This document shows, in pieces, positions 23,151-35,921 of a stretch of DNA of 64,000 nt (its first letter is position 1; the number at the start of each line of letters is the position of its first letter). Both the position numbers and the translations under genes were made by a program. The notes below the pieces were generated by a model, which saw only the letters and a list, made by a program, of their open reading frames with translations, made no database searches and was not told where the DNA came from. Where the stretch lies: positions 5,471,173-5,535,172 of the forward strand of contig CM064664.1 in NCBI GenBank assembly GCA_032717465.1. The letters run 5' to 3'. The DNA is from Coenobita brevimanus. Lineage: Eukaryota; Arthropoda; Malacostraca; Decapoda; Coenobitidae.

Positions 23151-24624
23151 CTGATCGTTTTTTTGTTGTGACTTGGCCTTCCCCCGATATATAGAAACTA
23201 TTTTCTCTACTGTCTTACAATTGCTGGTCCAATGACCTTGGAACTGATGATTCCTACAGTATGGATCACACCCTTGCGCCTTTTGGTTTTCTTCTTTTGC
23301 TTTTATAAAGCAGTCATTCTTTATGTGCCCTAGGTTAGCACAATAATAACATAGAATGGACCTATCTCCTGAATGTGATCTTCGAGATGACTTCCCATAT
23401 TTAGTGGTATCTGTGGTGCGGCTTCTGCTCGGACTGTGCGCAAACTTGTGTGACTGCCTGTGACCTGGTGTTTGAGAACGCTTCTTGAAAGCGTGTTGGC
23501 GTTTGTTTTGTTTGTTTTCGGGTCGTGAGCGATTTTGTTCTTTGTTTTGGGTAGTTGTAGCTGTTTTCACAGCTGCTACTGTGTCTGGCACTTTCATTCT
23601 AGTAGAATGTGGTTGTGTTTCGGTCACCCCTGCTTTGCTACAATTCATCTCTACCTGGTTCATAAAGTCTAGCAAGCACATTCCTGGTGTGTAAAGAATC
23701 GTCTTAGCGATTTTGAGGATCTTTATCAGATAATTTACACAAGGCAGCTACATAACCAGTGATGTCTACAACAGGCTCTGGTGACATCTTTCCATCTCCT
23801 GTTACCCAGTTTGAGTTTTCTAAAGTAGCTAATAATGTTCTTTTAATGGTAAAGACGTCTGCTTGTACTTCACTTAGCACATGGTTTGTAGTGTGCTCCC
23901 TTACAAGACCCAAAGTCTTATGTAATTCTGGGATTATGCCTGGCAAAAAGTTTATGCCTCCAGAAAATTTTTTCAGGAATTCTGTTTTAAAGTCATCAAA
24001 TGTCTTAGCCTTAAGAAGCTTATCTGACCTAAGCAAATCACCTGCCGTGCATCTCTCCTGATTAATTCAGGAGGAAAATATTGCTATTCTCTCCTGTTCA
24101 TCCGTTATGTGGCTCTTTACGAAGTGTTGCTAACACTGGTTGTTCAAAGACATTACATGAAAGTGATCTTTTTCTGTGCCTGAGAATTTTGGGGTGTTTT
24201 TATCCTCATGATACACGAAAACATGAGGTGGGGTTGTTTGATCTGTGGTACTGTTTGTGTTATTCATTCTGACTGGTTGCTTAGTTAGGTCAACTTGGAC
24301 TTGTTTATCATTGTGTGAGGGAATAGTGGAATAGGTTTTACCTGAGCGATGAACTCTGTTAAGTAAATTTTCATAGACATGCAAGTCAGAGGCAAAGTCC
24401 TCACTTGCTACATCAGAGGGAGTTTCCCAATAATCATCATTATCATCTAGAAATGATGTATTTGTTTCTTTGTCTGTACTTTCCGGTTAATTTTGTAGGG
24501 TGGGTGTGTTGTCCTGTTGTGCTCCTAATGGTGGATCTGCAGTGGCCGCTAACTGTGTATCATCTGGTACTTACACGGGCGGAGAGGAAAATGTCCCGGT
24601 CACATCACTCATCTAAAATGAACT
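23145..24624 (-). pseudogene. Gypsy gag (inverted), broken
   Basis: Capsid/nucleocapsid precursor. Three open pieces lie on the minus strand: 24130-24384, 23704-24036 and 23145-23681. The last carries a basic Arg/Lys/Ser-rich stretch, then a perfect zinc knuckle CYYCANLGHIKNDC (C-x2-C-x4-H-x4-C), then a second Cys/His cluster CDPYCRNHQFQGHWTSNC. A start Met may lie near 24624 but is followed at once by a TAG. It precedes protease on the same strand, in the expected order. Confidence 0.75.
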
Positions 24625-24758
24625 CATGTTGCTAGGGTATGGTGTTATGAAACACTTCTTTTATTTATGTCTTAACTGAATCGATGAGTAAATGAGTTGT
24701 AATGAATAAAAGATATTAGGTATATAAAAATAAGTATAGGAGGTTATTGTGCCTAATT

Positions 24759-26250
24759 TAACCCCTTCGTGGCCGAAGGCCCGGAATTTTCCGTGCACTC
24801 CAGGCCGACACTAGGACCATTTTTTGAAGTTTCGAAAATTGATTTTTTTTCTTGCCATATTGAAGAGAAAGTTCAGATGCACCTAGCAGTGCAAATCCCA
24901 GCTTCCTAAACGCATTTTGTGGCTTGCAATGAAGCGCGGAAGTTGCAGAAATATCGGCAACCGATATTGCTGCCCAGGGGACTGAAGCATCGCAACTGGG
25001 CAGGTGTTATTTTTTTTTTTACCTCCCAAAACAATGCAAATGGTGCTGAAATGTTATGCATATGAGATGATTTCAGTGCATAATCTGTTAGGAATGGCTG
25101 GAAAAAAAAGTTATGAATACATTTTCACCTTTTTGATATAAAATATGTTTATGGTAGTTTCGAGTTATTTTTTACGTTATCGTTGTGCCCATGCTTGGAA
25201 AAGGGAGCGAAAGAGTTTAATTTTCAGTCCTAAATGAGAAAACTGCACGCCCTCCAAGGCTAGACTCTGCCACGGGAGAATAAAGTGGAGGGTCAGTCCG
25301 ATTAGCAATAAATTGAGTCGCAACTTCCAGCTCCCACACCACAAGCATGGCTAAAAATAGAATCGTAATGCAGTTTCAGAACTAAGAATAAGTCTAATTA
25401 TTACGAATACAGATACAAAACAGAAATAAATACATTTACAGACGGGGGAAAACGTATATTTTCCGTCATAACATGTTCATCTTTCTCTATCATTTTACAT
25501 TCACCTTTATCATTTTACCATGTTATTTTCACAATATATATTGCTGTCTCGTAAACAGGGTGGTTGTGTATGTTTTGCAAGGGAGGAAAAAGATTGTATT
25601 TTCTTTTCTGGGTCGAGATAATGGGTGTAACTATGTATGTTTGTTTAGGCATGGCCACGAGGGAAAAAATCGTACATCCACTCGTCACGACAGCAGGTGG
25701 TGAACTGACGGATGATACGTGAGAGGGTGAAGTCAAGGTCAGTCTCATGTCCCAGATTTTCGTTCAGTTCCCGAAAGTTTTCATAGTTTTCTGCAAGTTG
25801 CATTGTATGAAATGATCCAAAGCATTACAGCAAACCTGAGCAAATAGGTAAAGATACCAAGACAAAAATGTATTTTTCTGTTATTATCATGTCTTTTTTG
25901 TATGTGCCTGTATTACTTCATAATCGTAAACAGGTGGTTGTGTGTGTTTTGCAAGAGAGGACAAAGATGATATGTTGTGCCTGGATCGAGATAATGGGTG
26001 TAGTTGTGCTTGTTAAGGCATGGCCAGGAGCTAAATAATCGAAAATCCACTTATCACAGCAGCAGGCTTTGAACTGCTTGATGAGGTGTATGGGAGTGTA
26101 GTGTAGGTCAGTGTGCAGACGTTCAGAACGTCCATTCACTTCCCAAAAATTTTTGCAGTTTTTTACAGGCTGCGCTCAAACAATGCCGGTGGCCATTTAT
26201 CAGCTAAACGTCATTCGACGCTGGCGGCCACGGAGCACTGGGAAGAAATA
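24759..26250. mobile_element. Possible TTAA element (left end clear, right end tentative)
   Basis: TTAA at 24759-24762 is followed by ccccttcgtggccgaaggcc. A candidate right end near 26228-26247 contains the reverse complement of ccgtggccg but the TTAA there is ATAA and the match is weak. Two copies of a block of about 270 bp, period about 375 bp, lie at about 25549 and 25924. No protein was recognised. Confidence 0.4.
25549..26200. repeat. Diverged direct repeat, period about 375 bp
   Basis: Both copies contain tcgtaaacag, ggtggttgtgt, gttttgcaag, tcgagataatgggtgta and ggcatggcca in the same order, and finish in cccgaaagtttt / cccaaaaatttt. The region between is AT-rich. Confidence 0.75.
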
Positions 26251-26848
26251 AGTAAAGTATAATCATACCCACTTGATACAGATGATGGCACTCGGAGAGG
26301 CATGTTGATAGAAGATGCCAACCTTGGAAGGTAAGTGCTGTGTTGATAGAAGATCTCACTCTCTGTATTTCTAGGGCTGTGTTGATAAATGATATTAATC
26401 CTAGAATTTTCAGGGCTTGGTGATCCCAGTGTTGATTGTAGTGCATAACAGGTTTAGTCATAATCGAACCTCACCATACACATTGAATTCCCACTCAACA
26501 GCCATTGGAAGAAAATGAGTATGAGTAGGAATGTGTGAATAAGGATGAGTAATGGGCAGTGGGTGAGAAGTGTGTGGTGTCAGACACACGTTGACTGATG
26601 CAGCGGTGTCTCACCAAACACGCACAGTGATGTCGACTTCCCACCCTCTCGTAGCTGTGGTGAGTAAATGAGTAGTAGTGAGTAACTTGAGTGAAGAAAG
26701 GTAAGATGAGTGGTGGATATGGGCTTGATATTTGCTGCCGTCGTCTTGACCTTCTTGCACTCCCGCATCAGCTTGGATGGAGGTAGGGGGGCGGTTGGAG
26801 AGAGTGGTTGGGGTCAAGTGGTTGCTACTGTGTACTTGCTTTATACAA

Positions 26849-27211
26849 CAGTTCTCTCATATAGCTTTTCCTCTATTCAAACCACTCAAAAAATATGCTA
26901 TATTCCAAAGGGGAGAACAAAAACAATCATTTAATGAATTAAAGGATAAACTCACAAATGCCCCATACTTAGCCTATCCTGATTTCACAAAACTATTTAT
27001 AATTTCCACAGAAGCATCTGTTAAAGGATTAGGGGCTGTCTTAATGCAAGAAAATAAGAAAGGAAAGAATCAACCATTTGCATTTGCCAGCAGACAAATA
27101 AAAGGTGCAGAAAAAAATGATTGCACTACAGATTTAGGGGCCATTGCAGTAGTCTTTGCATTACAAAAGTTCCGAGATTTGATACATGGTTACGAAATTC
27201 ACTTATTCTAA
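26849..27211 (+). pseudogene. Gypsy RT thumb and RNase H, N-terminal part
   Basis: The plus strand encodes the thumb (FSHIAFPLFK, about 26850) and the start of RNase H (ISTEASVKGLGAVLMQ, about 27000; FASRQIKGAEKN). The frame is open to YEIHLF, where an RTE insertion cuts it. The RT fingers and palm that should precede it are missing, and the upstream sequence belongs to the inverted leader/gag block. The usual first catalytic Asp of RNase H (TDAS) reads TEAS. Confidence 0.8.
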
Positions 27212-29365
27212 ATACGAGTATCTATCTATCTATTGCCAGACCCCTCAATCCCGTTTGGGGTGGCTACAAACAAATCGCCTCCACGTCTCCCTGTTCCCAG
27301 CCATTTCACTGCCCCGCTCACAACTCACACCCCCCTCTCTCATATACCTCTCTACCCCATCCCTCCATCTCATCCTCGGCCTTCCCCTCCCTCTTCCCCC
27401 CTCCACCTCACTCACATACACTCTCTTCGTCAGTCTTTCATCATCCTCTCCACATGGCCAAACCACCTCAGTGTATTCCTCCTAACGCTTCCTATCACAT
27501 CCACATCCACACCATAACACTCCTTTATATCCTCATTTGTCAGCCTGTCTCTCCATGTGACTCCACAGGCTCCTCTTAAATAACTCATTTCCACTGCTCT
27601 CATTCTTAAGTCCTTCCAGCAACGTCCAAGCTTCACTTCCATACATTAGAGTTGGTATCACAACACTGTCATGTAGTAACCTTTTCACATCCATGCTCAC
27701 TTCCCTGCTTCTTGCCACTGCTTTCAAGGAACCAGCAACCTTTCTTCCTTGCTGCACCCTTTCAAGCACTTCACCCTCCAAACCTCCATCCTTACTCATC
27801 TCACTACCCAAGTACTTAAACGTACTCACATTTTCTAATTCCTCACCATCCAACCTCGCTGTACATTCACTGACTTCACCTCTCTCAAAGACCATCACTT
27901 TACTCTTCCCTACATTCACCTTTAGATTCCGTTTCTTACACACTCTCCCAAATTCATCCACCAAGCCTTGCAGCTCCCCTTCGTCCTCACTCAACAACAC
28001 AGTGTCATCTGCAAACAACAGTACAGGGAGTTTTCAAACACTACCCTCTCTCACCAGGGCCACTCCAACATCTACTACTCTACCTTGTACCTCTTTTATT
28101 ACCCCATCCACGTACAGATTGAACAACCATGGAGACATGACACATCCCTGTTTCAACCCAACTTTCAAAGAGAAAAATTCACTCTGTTCACCATCCACAC
28201 GCACTGCAGCCTTAGCACCATCATACGTACTCTTCACAGCATTCAACAACTTCCCATCTACTCCATATATTCTTAATACTTTCCACAATCCTTGTCTATC
28301 TACCCTGTCATATGCTTTCTCCAATTCCATGAAAGCCGCATGCAACTTCTTTCCCTTCTCTAGAAACTTTTCCACTAAAGATCTAAGAATGAATATCTGA
28401 TCTACATAACCTCTTCCCTTCCTAAAGCCTCCCTGTTTTTCTCCAACTAATTCCTCTGTTCTTTCTCTAACTCTGTCAATAAGTATCCTGCCATACACTT
28501 TTCCTATTATACTAAGAAGACAAATGCCCCTATGATTACCACACACTTCTTTTTCCCCTTTTCCTTTGTACAAGGGAATAATTATACCTGACTTCCAATC
28601 CTCCGGGACTCTACCTTCATCCCAGGCCAATCTGCACATTTTCCACATCCATTCTACGAACTGCTATCTCTCCCCCATGCTTCAGCATTTCACCACACAC
28701 TCCATCAATGCCTGGGGCTTTCCCTGATTTAACTTTCTTCATTGCTTCCACAACTTCTATCCTACTGATTTCTTCCTGTCTTCTCACCTCCCTCCTTCTC
28801 CCAGCCATTCCCCAGCCACTTATACTCGCATTACTTCCATCCTCTATGTTCAACAATTCCTTACAGTGTTCTCTCCATCTGCTCACTTTTTCTCCCTTCT
28901 CCACTACTAATCTACCGTTTTTATCTTTCACTCCCCTGCTAACTTCACTTCCTCCCTGTCTTACTCTTTTCACCTCTTTCCAGAGCATTTTCTTACAATC
29001 TCTCCACTTTACACTCAAGTCCCTTCCAAATTCCTCATCCACTCTCTTCTTACTCTCTCTTACTAATCTATTCACCTTTCTCTTTCTTTCTACATATAAC
29101 TCTCTCTTCTGCCTCTCAACTTCTTCCACGCCCCTATTTCTCATCCATTCATTGTATGCTTTCTTCTTTTGTGCCACAGCCTGTCTCACCTCATCATTCC
29201 ACCACGCTGTTCCTTGCACACCCCTCCGTCTTCTCTTCATCCCACACACCACTTTACATGCTGCACATATTTCTTCTGTGAACATCCTGCACACACCTTC
29301 CACATTCCCCATCTGCTCCAATTCATATTTGTCCAGTCGTTCCTCCACTTCTCTCTTATACTCTT
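27212..29365 (-). mobile_element. RTE-like element, family B, copy 1 (5'-truncated)
   Basis: Minus-strand LINE with its 3' end at 27212 in (CTAT)n, that is (ATAG)n on its own strand. It splits the gypsy RNase H codons; the flanks share cttattc, a short target duplication, and the gypsy protein continues on the other side (TDHKP at about 29368). Confidence 0.85.
27245..29348 (-). pseudogene. RTE-B reverse transcriptase
   Basis: Open pieces from right to left: 28617-29348 (linker; WWNDEVRQAV; KSGKAPGIDGVCGEML), 28034-28648 (GGFRKGRGYVDQIF, MELEKAYDRVDR, VGLKQGCVMSPWLF), 27533-28018 (catalytic FADDTVLLSE), and the C-terminal region to 27245 (YLRGACGVTWRDR, WFGHVERM, GRGRPRMRWRDGVER). Three or four indels separate the pieces. 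The RT boxes are conserved, so decay is recent. No endonuclease remains. Confidence 0.8.
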
Positions 29366-30590
29366 ATTCACCGACCATAAACCCGAAGTGGGTATGTTTA
29401 AAGAAAAACTCCTCTCTGGGAGGACAGCAAAATGGAAATGTACAGTCAAAAACTACAATGTACACATTCATTACTTACAAGGCAAAATGAATCTAGTAGC
29501 TGATGCTCTGTCTAGGAACCTGATACTCTTCCTGTCGCTGCATTAGATCTCAAAGGAAACATCCCACACCATGATGAAATCACGAAAGCACAGAGACTTG
29601 ATCCAACGTGGTCTAAAGTTATATACAAGTTAGAAAGTGGAGATGACATACGATTACCCATGTACCATTCGAACAATTCACAATAATCAATAATGCCTTA
29701 TACAGGATCAACCCAAGACAACTGAAATGCCGAAGAAATAACAAACAATTAATGGTCCCTTATGACATGATACCCCAGGTATTACAAACGATACACGATA
29801 GCCCACATGCAGGACATCCGAGAAAAGACAGGACAGTTAAACAAGCTCAGCTGTTATATTACCACTAGCCATCATTACGAAAAGATATGAACAATCATAT
29901 AGACAGATGCGAATCATGTGCAAAACAGAAAGGGTACCCAATCATACCTGCACCTATAGGTAATTACCCTGTACCACATCAACCTTGGGACGTTGTTGCG
30001 GTTGATTTACTCAAGTTGCCGTTATCATACAATAATAACCAATACCTATTCGTAGCAACGGATCATTTCTCCGTCTATGTAATCTTAGCCCCAATTAAGG
30101 ATATAACAGCAGAAACAGTTGGAAAGGCAATAATATATAATGTAATATGATGCTTCACTACCCCAAAGGTACTAATAAGCGATAAAGGAGGTGAATTTAA
30201 TTATGATATCTTACAAGAATTATGGAAACAATACAATATCAAAAAGGTTAACGTTTTGGCCTATCACCCAGCATCCAATCGGTTAGTAGAGAGACAAAAG
30301 AAAAAAGTATTAGATGTACTACAACACATTATCAGTGAAAATTATACCTTGCTGGGATGATTGGATTCCCAGAGTAGAATCATCAATTAATAGATCTATA
30401 AATAAGTCTGTAGGAGACACACTACATTTCATTGTATATGGGACTGATACAAAATTACCATATGAAATTCTATAAGGTGAAAATCTGCCCATATACAACT
30501 ACGATTATTGCCCTAAACTCCGTTTACGTGAATTCCAGGACATCATAAGAGAGTGAAAAAAACAATTATTGATGTCCAAGGAAGAAATGA
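29366..30590 (+). pseudogene. Gypsy RNase H end and integrase, N-terminal and core
   Basis: Continues from 27211: TDHKPEV and ADALSRN (RNase H end, about 29370-29520). The integrase zinc domain has CESC (about 29910). The core has WDVVAVDLL (first Asp), SDKGGEF (second Asp, about 30180) and NRLVERQ (Glu, about 30280). A TGA at 30148-30150 and later indels break it. An RTE copy interrupts at 30590. The protein would insert the cDNA into chromosomes. Confidence 0.8.
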
Positions 30591-33309
30591 TTTATCTATC
30601 TATCTATCTATAGCCCGACGCCCTAATCCCGCAAAGGGTGGCCGCAGACAAAACAAGCTTCCAAGTCGCTCTGTCACCTAACATTTTACTACCTTCCCCC
30701 TAACCCCCCCCTTCCCTCATATACCTCTCAACTCCATCCCTCCACCTCATCCTCGGTCTACCCCTCCCTCTCCCTCCCTCCACCTCACCTACATACACCC
30801 TCTTAGTCAGTCTTTCACTCTCCATTCTCTCCACATGTCCAAACCACCTCAGTGTATTTCTCCTAATCTTCTCAACCACATCCACATCCACCCCACAACG
30901 TTCATTCACTTCTTCATTCGTCAACCTGTCCCTCCAGGTCACTCCACATGCTCCTCTCAAGTAACTCATTTCCACTGCTCTCATTCTTGACTTGTTCCTC
31001 CTTTACAACCCCATCCATGTACTGTATATATTAAACAGCCATGGAGACATCACACAACCCTGTTTCAGTCCCACACTGAGATCAAAGAACTCACTCAGCT
31101 CACCATCCACTCGCACCGTAGCCTTAGCTCCCTCGTACATACTCTTCACAGCACTCAACAATTTCCCCTCCACTCCATATATTCTTAATACCTTCCACAT
31201 ACCTTGCCGATCTATTCCGTCATAAGCTTTTAAGTCCATGTAGGCAGCATACACTTTCCTTCTCTTCTCTACATACTTCTCCACTAAACATCTTAGAACA
31301 AATATCTGATCTACACACCCTTTACCCTTCCTAAATCCCCCCTTGTTCTTCTCCAACTAGCTCCTCTGTCGTATGCCTAACCCTATCAATGAGTATTCTA
31401 CCATATATTTTACCAGACACACTAAGAAGGCAAATACCCCTATGGTTACCACATACTTCTCTCTCCCCTTTTCCTTTGTATAAAAGAACAATTATACCTG
31501 ATTGCCAGTCCTCTGGAACCCTTCCCTCTTCCCAAGCCAATCTACACAACTTCCATATCCACTCCACAACAATCTCACCCCCATACATGAGCATTTCACC
31601 ACACACTCCATCAATTCCTGGGGCCTTTCCCAACTTAATCTTCTTCATCGCTTCCACTACTTCCGCCCTACTGATCTCTTCCTCCCTCCTCTCATCTCTT
31701 CTTCTCCCAGCCATTCCCCAACCACTTATACTCACACTGCTCTCACTCTCTACATTCAACAAATCCTCAAAGTACTCCTTCCATCTTCACAATTTCTCTC
31801 TCTTCTCCACCAACAATCTCTTGTTCCTATCTTTCACTCCCCTATTGTTTCCCCTTTCACCCTGCCTTACTTTCTTTACCTCCTTCCAAAACAATTTCTT
31901 ACTCTCCCTCCATTTCACACTTAGATTCCTCCCAAACTCTTCATCCACTTTCTTCTTACTCTCCTTCACCAGTCTCTTAACCTCCCTTCTCCTGCTCACA
32001 TATACCTCTCTCTTCTCTCTCTCATCTTCTCCCCTTCCTCTACTCGTTAACCATTGACTGTATGCCTTCTTCTTTCGTTCCACAGCTCGTTTCACCTCAT
32101 CATTCCACCATGCTGTCCCTTGCACACCCTTGCATCTCCTCCTCACTCCACAAACCGCCTCATACGCTGCGCCTATCTCTTCCGTGAATATCTTACATAC
32201 GTCTTCCATCCCTTCCATCTGCTCTAGCTCATACTTTCCCAATCTTTCTTCCACTATGCTCTTATACTCTGTCATTTTCTCACTATCTTGCAATTTCTCC
32301 ACTCTTCTCACAGGAGATGTTTCCTCCTGTCTTCCCTTTCGTTTCCTCAACCATTTTCTTTGCAGCTTTACCTTGGCCATCACTAAGTGATGCTCCGAGA
32401 CTCCATTCACCCACCCTCTCCACACTCTTGGATCCAACACTTGTCTTCTCATTCGCTCATCCACACACACGTAGTCTATCATTGCCTTTCGTTAAACAAG
32501 TTCATCATCCGTCCTCCTCATTACTCTCCATGTATACTGGTGGATCATCTAATGTCGAAAGGAGGTGTTGGCTATTGCCATCCCCTTACCAGCACAAATG
32601 TCCACCAAAGCACTACGATTCCCATCTACTTCAGCTGGCACACCCCACTGACGAACCACTCCATCCACTCATACATTCCCAACTTTGCCATTCATGTCTC
32701 CAATCAAAAGCACTCTCTCACTCCTCTCAAACTTGTCCAAACATGCTTCTACTCTCGCCCAAAACTCATCTTTCACTCTTGCCACTCGGTCCTCTGTCGG
32801 GGCATACACACATACAATCACCCAGGCTTGTATACCTACTTTCATCCTCACCCATACAATCCTTGCACCCACTGTTCCATACTCTCTTATTCTCTTATAT
32901 TCTCCTTCCACTTCTTGCTTATCATCAGACATACTCCCTCTCTTGCCCTCTCATTCTCATTGACTCCCGCACATATACCTAAACCATATTCCCATTCTCT
33001 CACCCTTTCACCTTTTCTCATTTAGTTTCAGTCAATCCAAATATATCCACTTTTGCATCCTCAAGCACCTGAACAATCTCTCTCTCTCTCTTTCACTTCA
33101 TCATTCACTCCTCTTACATTCCATGTTCCCACCCTAAGAATGTCCTTTGTCCGTAGTCGTCAACGTATAGTCCGTCCGGGTCCGAGGCGCTTTATTCGCT
33201 TTTTTAGTTAGTTCTTTTTACGGGGTGGGGCACTAACCCACTTGTCGCCTCATACGACAAGCAGGGATACTGGGGGAGTATTCTTGAAACCCCCCTACCC
33301 CCAGGGGTA
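30591..33309 (-). mobile_element. RTE-like element, family B, copy 2 (with endonuclease and 5' region)
   Basis: Its 3' tail is (CTAT)n at 30591-30611. It is longer than copy 1, with endonuclease and a 5' untranslated region up to about 33309 (the end near cccccctacccccaggggt). It sits inside the integrase C-terminal codons of the gypsy element. A 5' segment (33205-33250) and the 3' end (30611-30650) resemble the 5S-derived SINE at 35578. Confidence 0.85.
30700..32932 (-). pseudogene. RTE-B endonuclease/RT with internal deletion
   Basis: Pieces: 32669-32932 (endonuclease, VCVYAPTED and LLIGDMNGKVGNV), 31787-32482 (IDYVCVDERMRRQV, SEHHLVMAKV, linker), 31331-31762 (GKAPGIDGVCGEML), 31003-31356 (GGFRKGKGCVDQIF, VGLKQGCVMSPWLF) and 30700-30984 (YLRGACGVTWRDR). 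Compared with copy 1, about 0.45 kb is deleted near 30985-31020, removing the catalytic FADD box. Non-autonomous. Confidence 0.8.
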
Positions 33310-33662
33310 TTTAATAAAAAGGAAGGCATTTAATAAAAAGGAGAAAGAATCGCCCATCAGCTTAGGAGACATTGTCTATGGTATCATTCATATAAGAAAC
33401 AATAAATTATCCCCGACATTTGAGGGCCCATACAGGGTAATCAATAAGACAGGAAACAAAGTTGTAATTAGGTTACTGTCAAGTGGCGAAGAAAAACAAA
33501 TTCATGTTTTCAAGTGACGAAGAAAAACAAATTCATATTGATCATTTAATACGGGTACCAAAGGAATTAGCCAGCAATTATACAACCTCAGACACACCGA
33601 AAAAACAAAAATTACTCATGAAACCAATCAAGAAGGCAACAACAATTACAAAAATAAATTAA
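33310..33662 (+). pseudogene. Gypsy integrase C-terminal end
   Basis: Resumes the integrase after the RTE with GDIVYGIIHIRNNKLSPTF and GPYRVINK, the small barrel found at gypsy integrase C-termini. A tandem duplication of about 28 bp (gaagaaaaacaaattcat, twice within 33485-33537) introduces a stop and a frame change. Another short duplication (catttaataaaaagga) is at the left junction. Confidence 0.7.
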
Positions 33663-33945
33663 GGTCGCATACCAAACAAACATAGGTGCAACTGTTCCAA
33701 AAAATGTTACAGTACAACATTTACACGATCTAGATATCTTTTTAAACTTTTTTCTATAAGTTAAACAACAAGCAAGTTATTGTTCTCCATGAGCCAACCG
33801 TAACACGCATCATCACTATCATCGACCTCAGCATGACTGGATTATGAAATTAGATTTTTTTTTTTTTTTTTTTTTTTGATAGGTAACGATGAAGGGACTT
33901 ATACCATGACATCTTCTCTACATAGCGAGAGGATATGCTAACTTA
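33663..33945 (+). other. Gypsy pol-env junction with T run
   Basis: Sequence between the integrase end and the first env-region insertion. It contains a T run of about 22 bp near 33856-33877. Probably the start of env, but no frame can be assigned. Confidence 0.4.
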
Positions 33946-35128
33946 ACCGCCGTTTTCTCAGTCGCCTTGGACTGCAAACCCGAGGTCGTCTGCTGGCTCC
34001 CGAGAACGATTTGGTTTTCTCAGTGGCGTTTCCGAGGCCTGTGACACGGCCATTATTGGAACAATCGGGTGGAAGCACCCGACTGTTAATCGGGCAGAGT
34101 ACACCGTCTGAGCTGGGCAGGCTGCTGTAAAATTTGTTTATTTTTAAAAATAATATATGAAAATAAGTCTGGTATGTACTGGGTAACGTCAGTACATAGT
34201 ATTTCGATGTTTTGGTGCAGAGTATTGTTAAAAATTTGTACTCTCAGATGTTTTACAAGACTATGGTGCAGCCACAATAATACTAGCTATCGTCAACAAA
34301 CCAGCTCCATCGTCTGCCTTGGCTGCAAGTCACCACTGCAGGCAGTTGGAAAAAATAATATGTACCAATTGTACATTCAAATTTATGCTTAAAACAATAC
34401 CAAATCATGTTTCCTGCTTAATTAAGATGCCTTAAACCACTGGTAATGTGGGTAAATGTTCCGTAAGTGAGTGACCTTGACTCCTCTTGCTGACCAGTCA
34501 TTCAAAACACACTTTTAAAATGATTTTGGCCACGCAAAAAACTACCCAAAATATAATATACCTATATTTATGCAAAATTAAATATGACTGGTCACTATTT
34601 GGTAGTAAAGTACTGCTAACTACCACAGGCGGGCCTGGTCAGTATTGCCAGCTCAGTGCTGGTCACTCAGGCGCTAGGTTCCGAGGCTCGGGCGCTCGCA
34701 CCCAAGAAATTCATTGACTGAGAGAACCAATCTCAGTTATCGGATGCTGGCGTCCGAGGCTCAGGGCCCGTACTTATTAAAACTACATCATAGTTAGGTG
34801 AAAGTCATAAATGTGAGATTTAAGGAGCACCTCGTCGTAACTAAGTCGAGCTTTGTTAGGTCAAAGTCACAAGCTGCTGAGTTAGCGGTCGGCGCTGCGT
34901 AGCACTTGAGAGTTTCGACAAATGAAGAAAAATCTAAGAAAACAACAGAGAAAAGATGCTACAAAAAATCAGAAATTACTACGATATTTTCTTAAATGTT
35001 TTCAGGGTAAAGTAAACAGATTAATGTCATTTTTGAGGAATTATTAATTTACCACTTTGTGTTGTGGACGAGGACATGTTGGCTCTCCACACCACCCTGT
35101 AAACAAACATCATCACCGCCATTCAAGC

Positions 35129-35863
35129 ATGGAGAACTCCAACAGCGTAAGAAGCAAACGTTCCAGAAAGCAAAATTGGACCCCCGATGCAACGTATAAG
35201 CTGGCACAGTTGTATCTTAAGAACACACACGTGCTGAAGGGGAACTTCTCTGATGCGGGGTACACGTTTAAGCCAAACAAGAGGCTTGGAACTACATAGC
35301 AGACCGCCTCAGTGCCTCCTTCCCTTCGTGTCAGAAAGGGGTGAAAGAATGCCAAAAAAGATGGCAAACCATTCAATCAGAGGCTAGAACAAGAATCAGC
35401 AGATATAATGAAGCTCTGACTGGAACAGGTAAGGATTATTAAATTTGTAATGCATACATCACCTTTATCCCTTGCAATTGATTCCAAATCAGCCAGTTGG
35501 ATGGAATGTAGCTTTTGAATAAGTGATCATTCTGAGGAAAATATAAATGAGTTACGTAAGCAAGGTAGATTGAAGATTTTCATTCATTCATTGCCCGACA
35601 CCATGTATCCCAAACGGGGTGGTCAAGGGCTTAGAGTTAATTGTTTTACAGGGAGGGGCACTAATCCTCCACCAACCCCACTTGACGTAGGGATGCCAAC
35701 AGCATCTGGTGTTCCCAGGCGGTCACCCACCCAAGTACTAACCAGACCCAACGTTTACTGAGATTGAAGATAAATTGGCAATTTGACATGCAGTGCTTCT
35801 TATCACGTAGAGAATTTACAAGTAATAGGCAGATATTAGTTAATTGATTTTCTTTGGACATTC

Positions 35864-35921
<58 letters not shown>

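Noticed and set aside
28708..29490. A 260-codon plus-strand frame
   Set aside because: It is antisense to the RTE-B linker/RT, whose minus frame has recognisable domains; it owes its length to biased codon composition.
35693..35755. A 5S rRNA gene
   Set aside because: Only the 3' half is present, diverged, and it lies within an 11-bp target duplication with a SINE body and tail.
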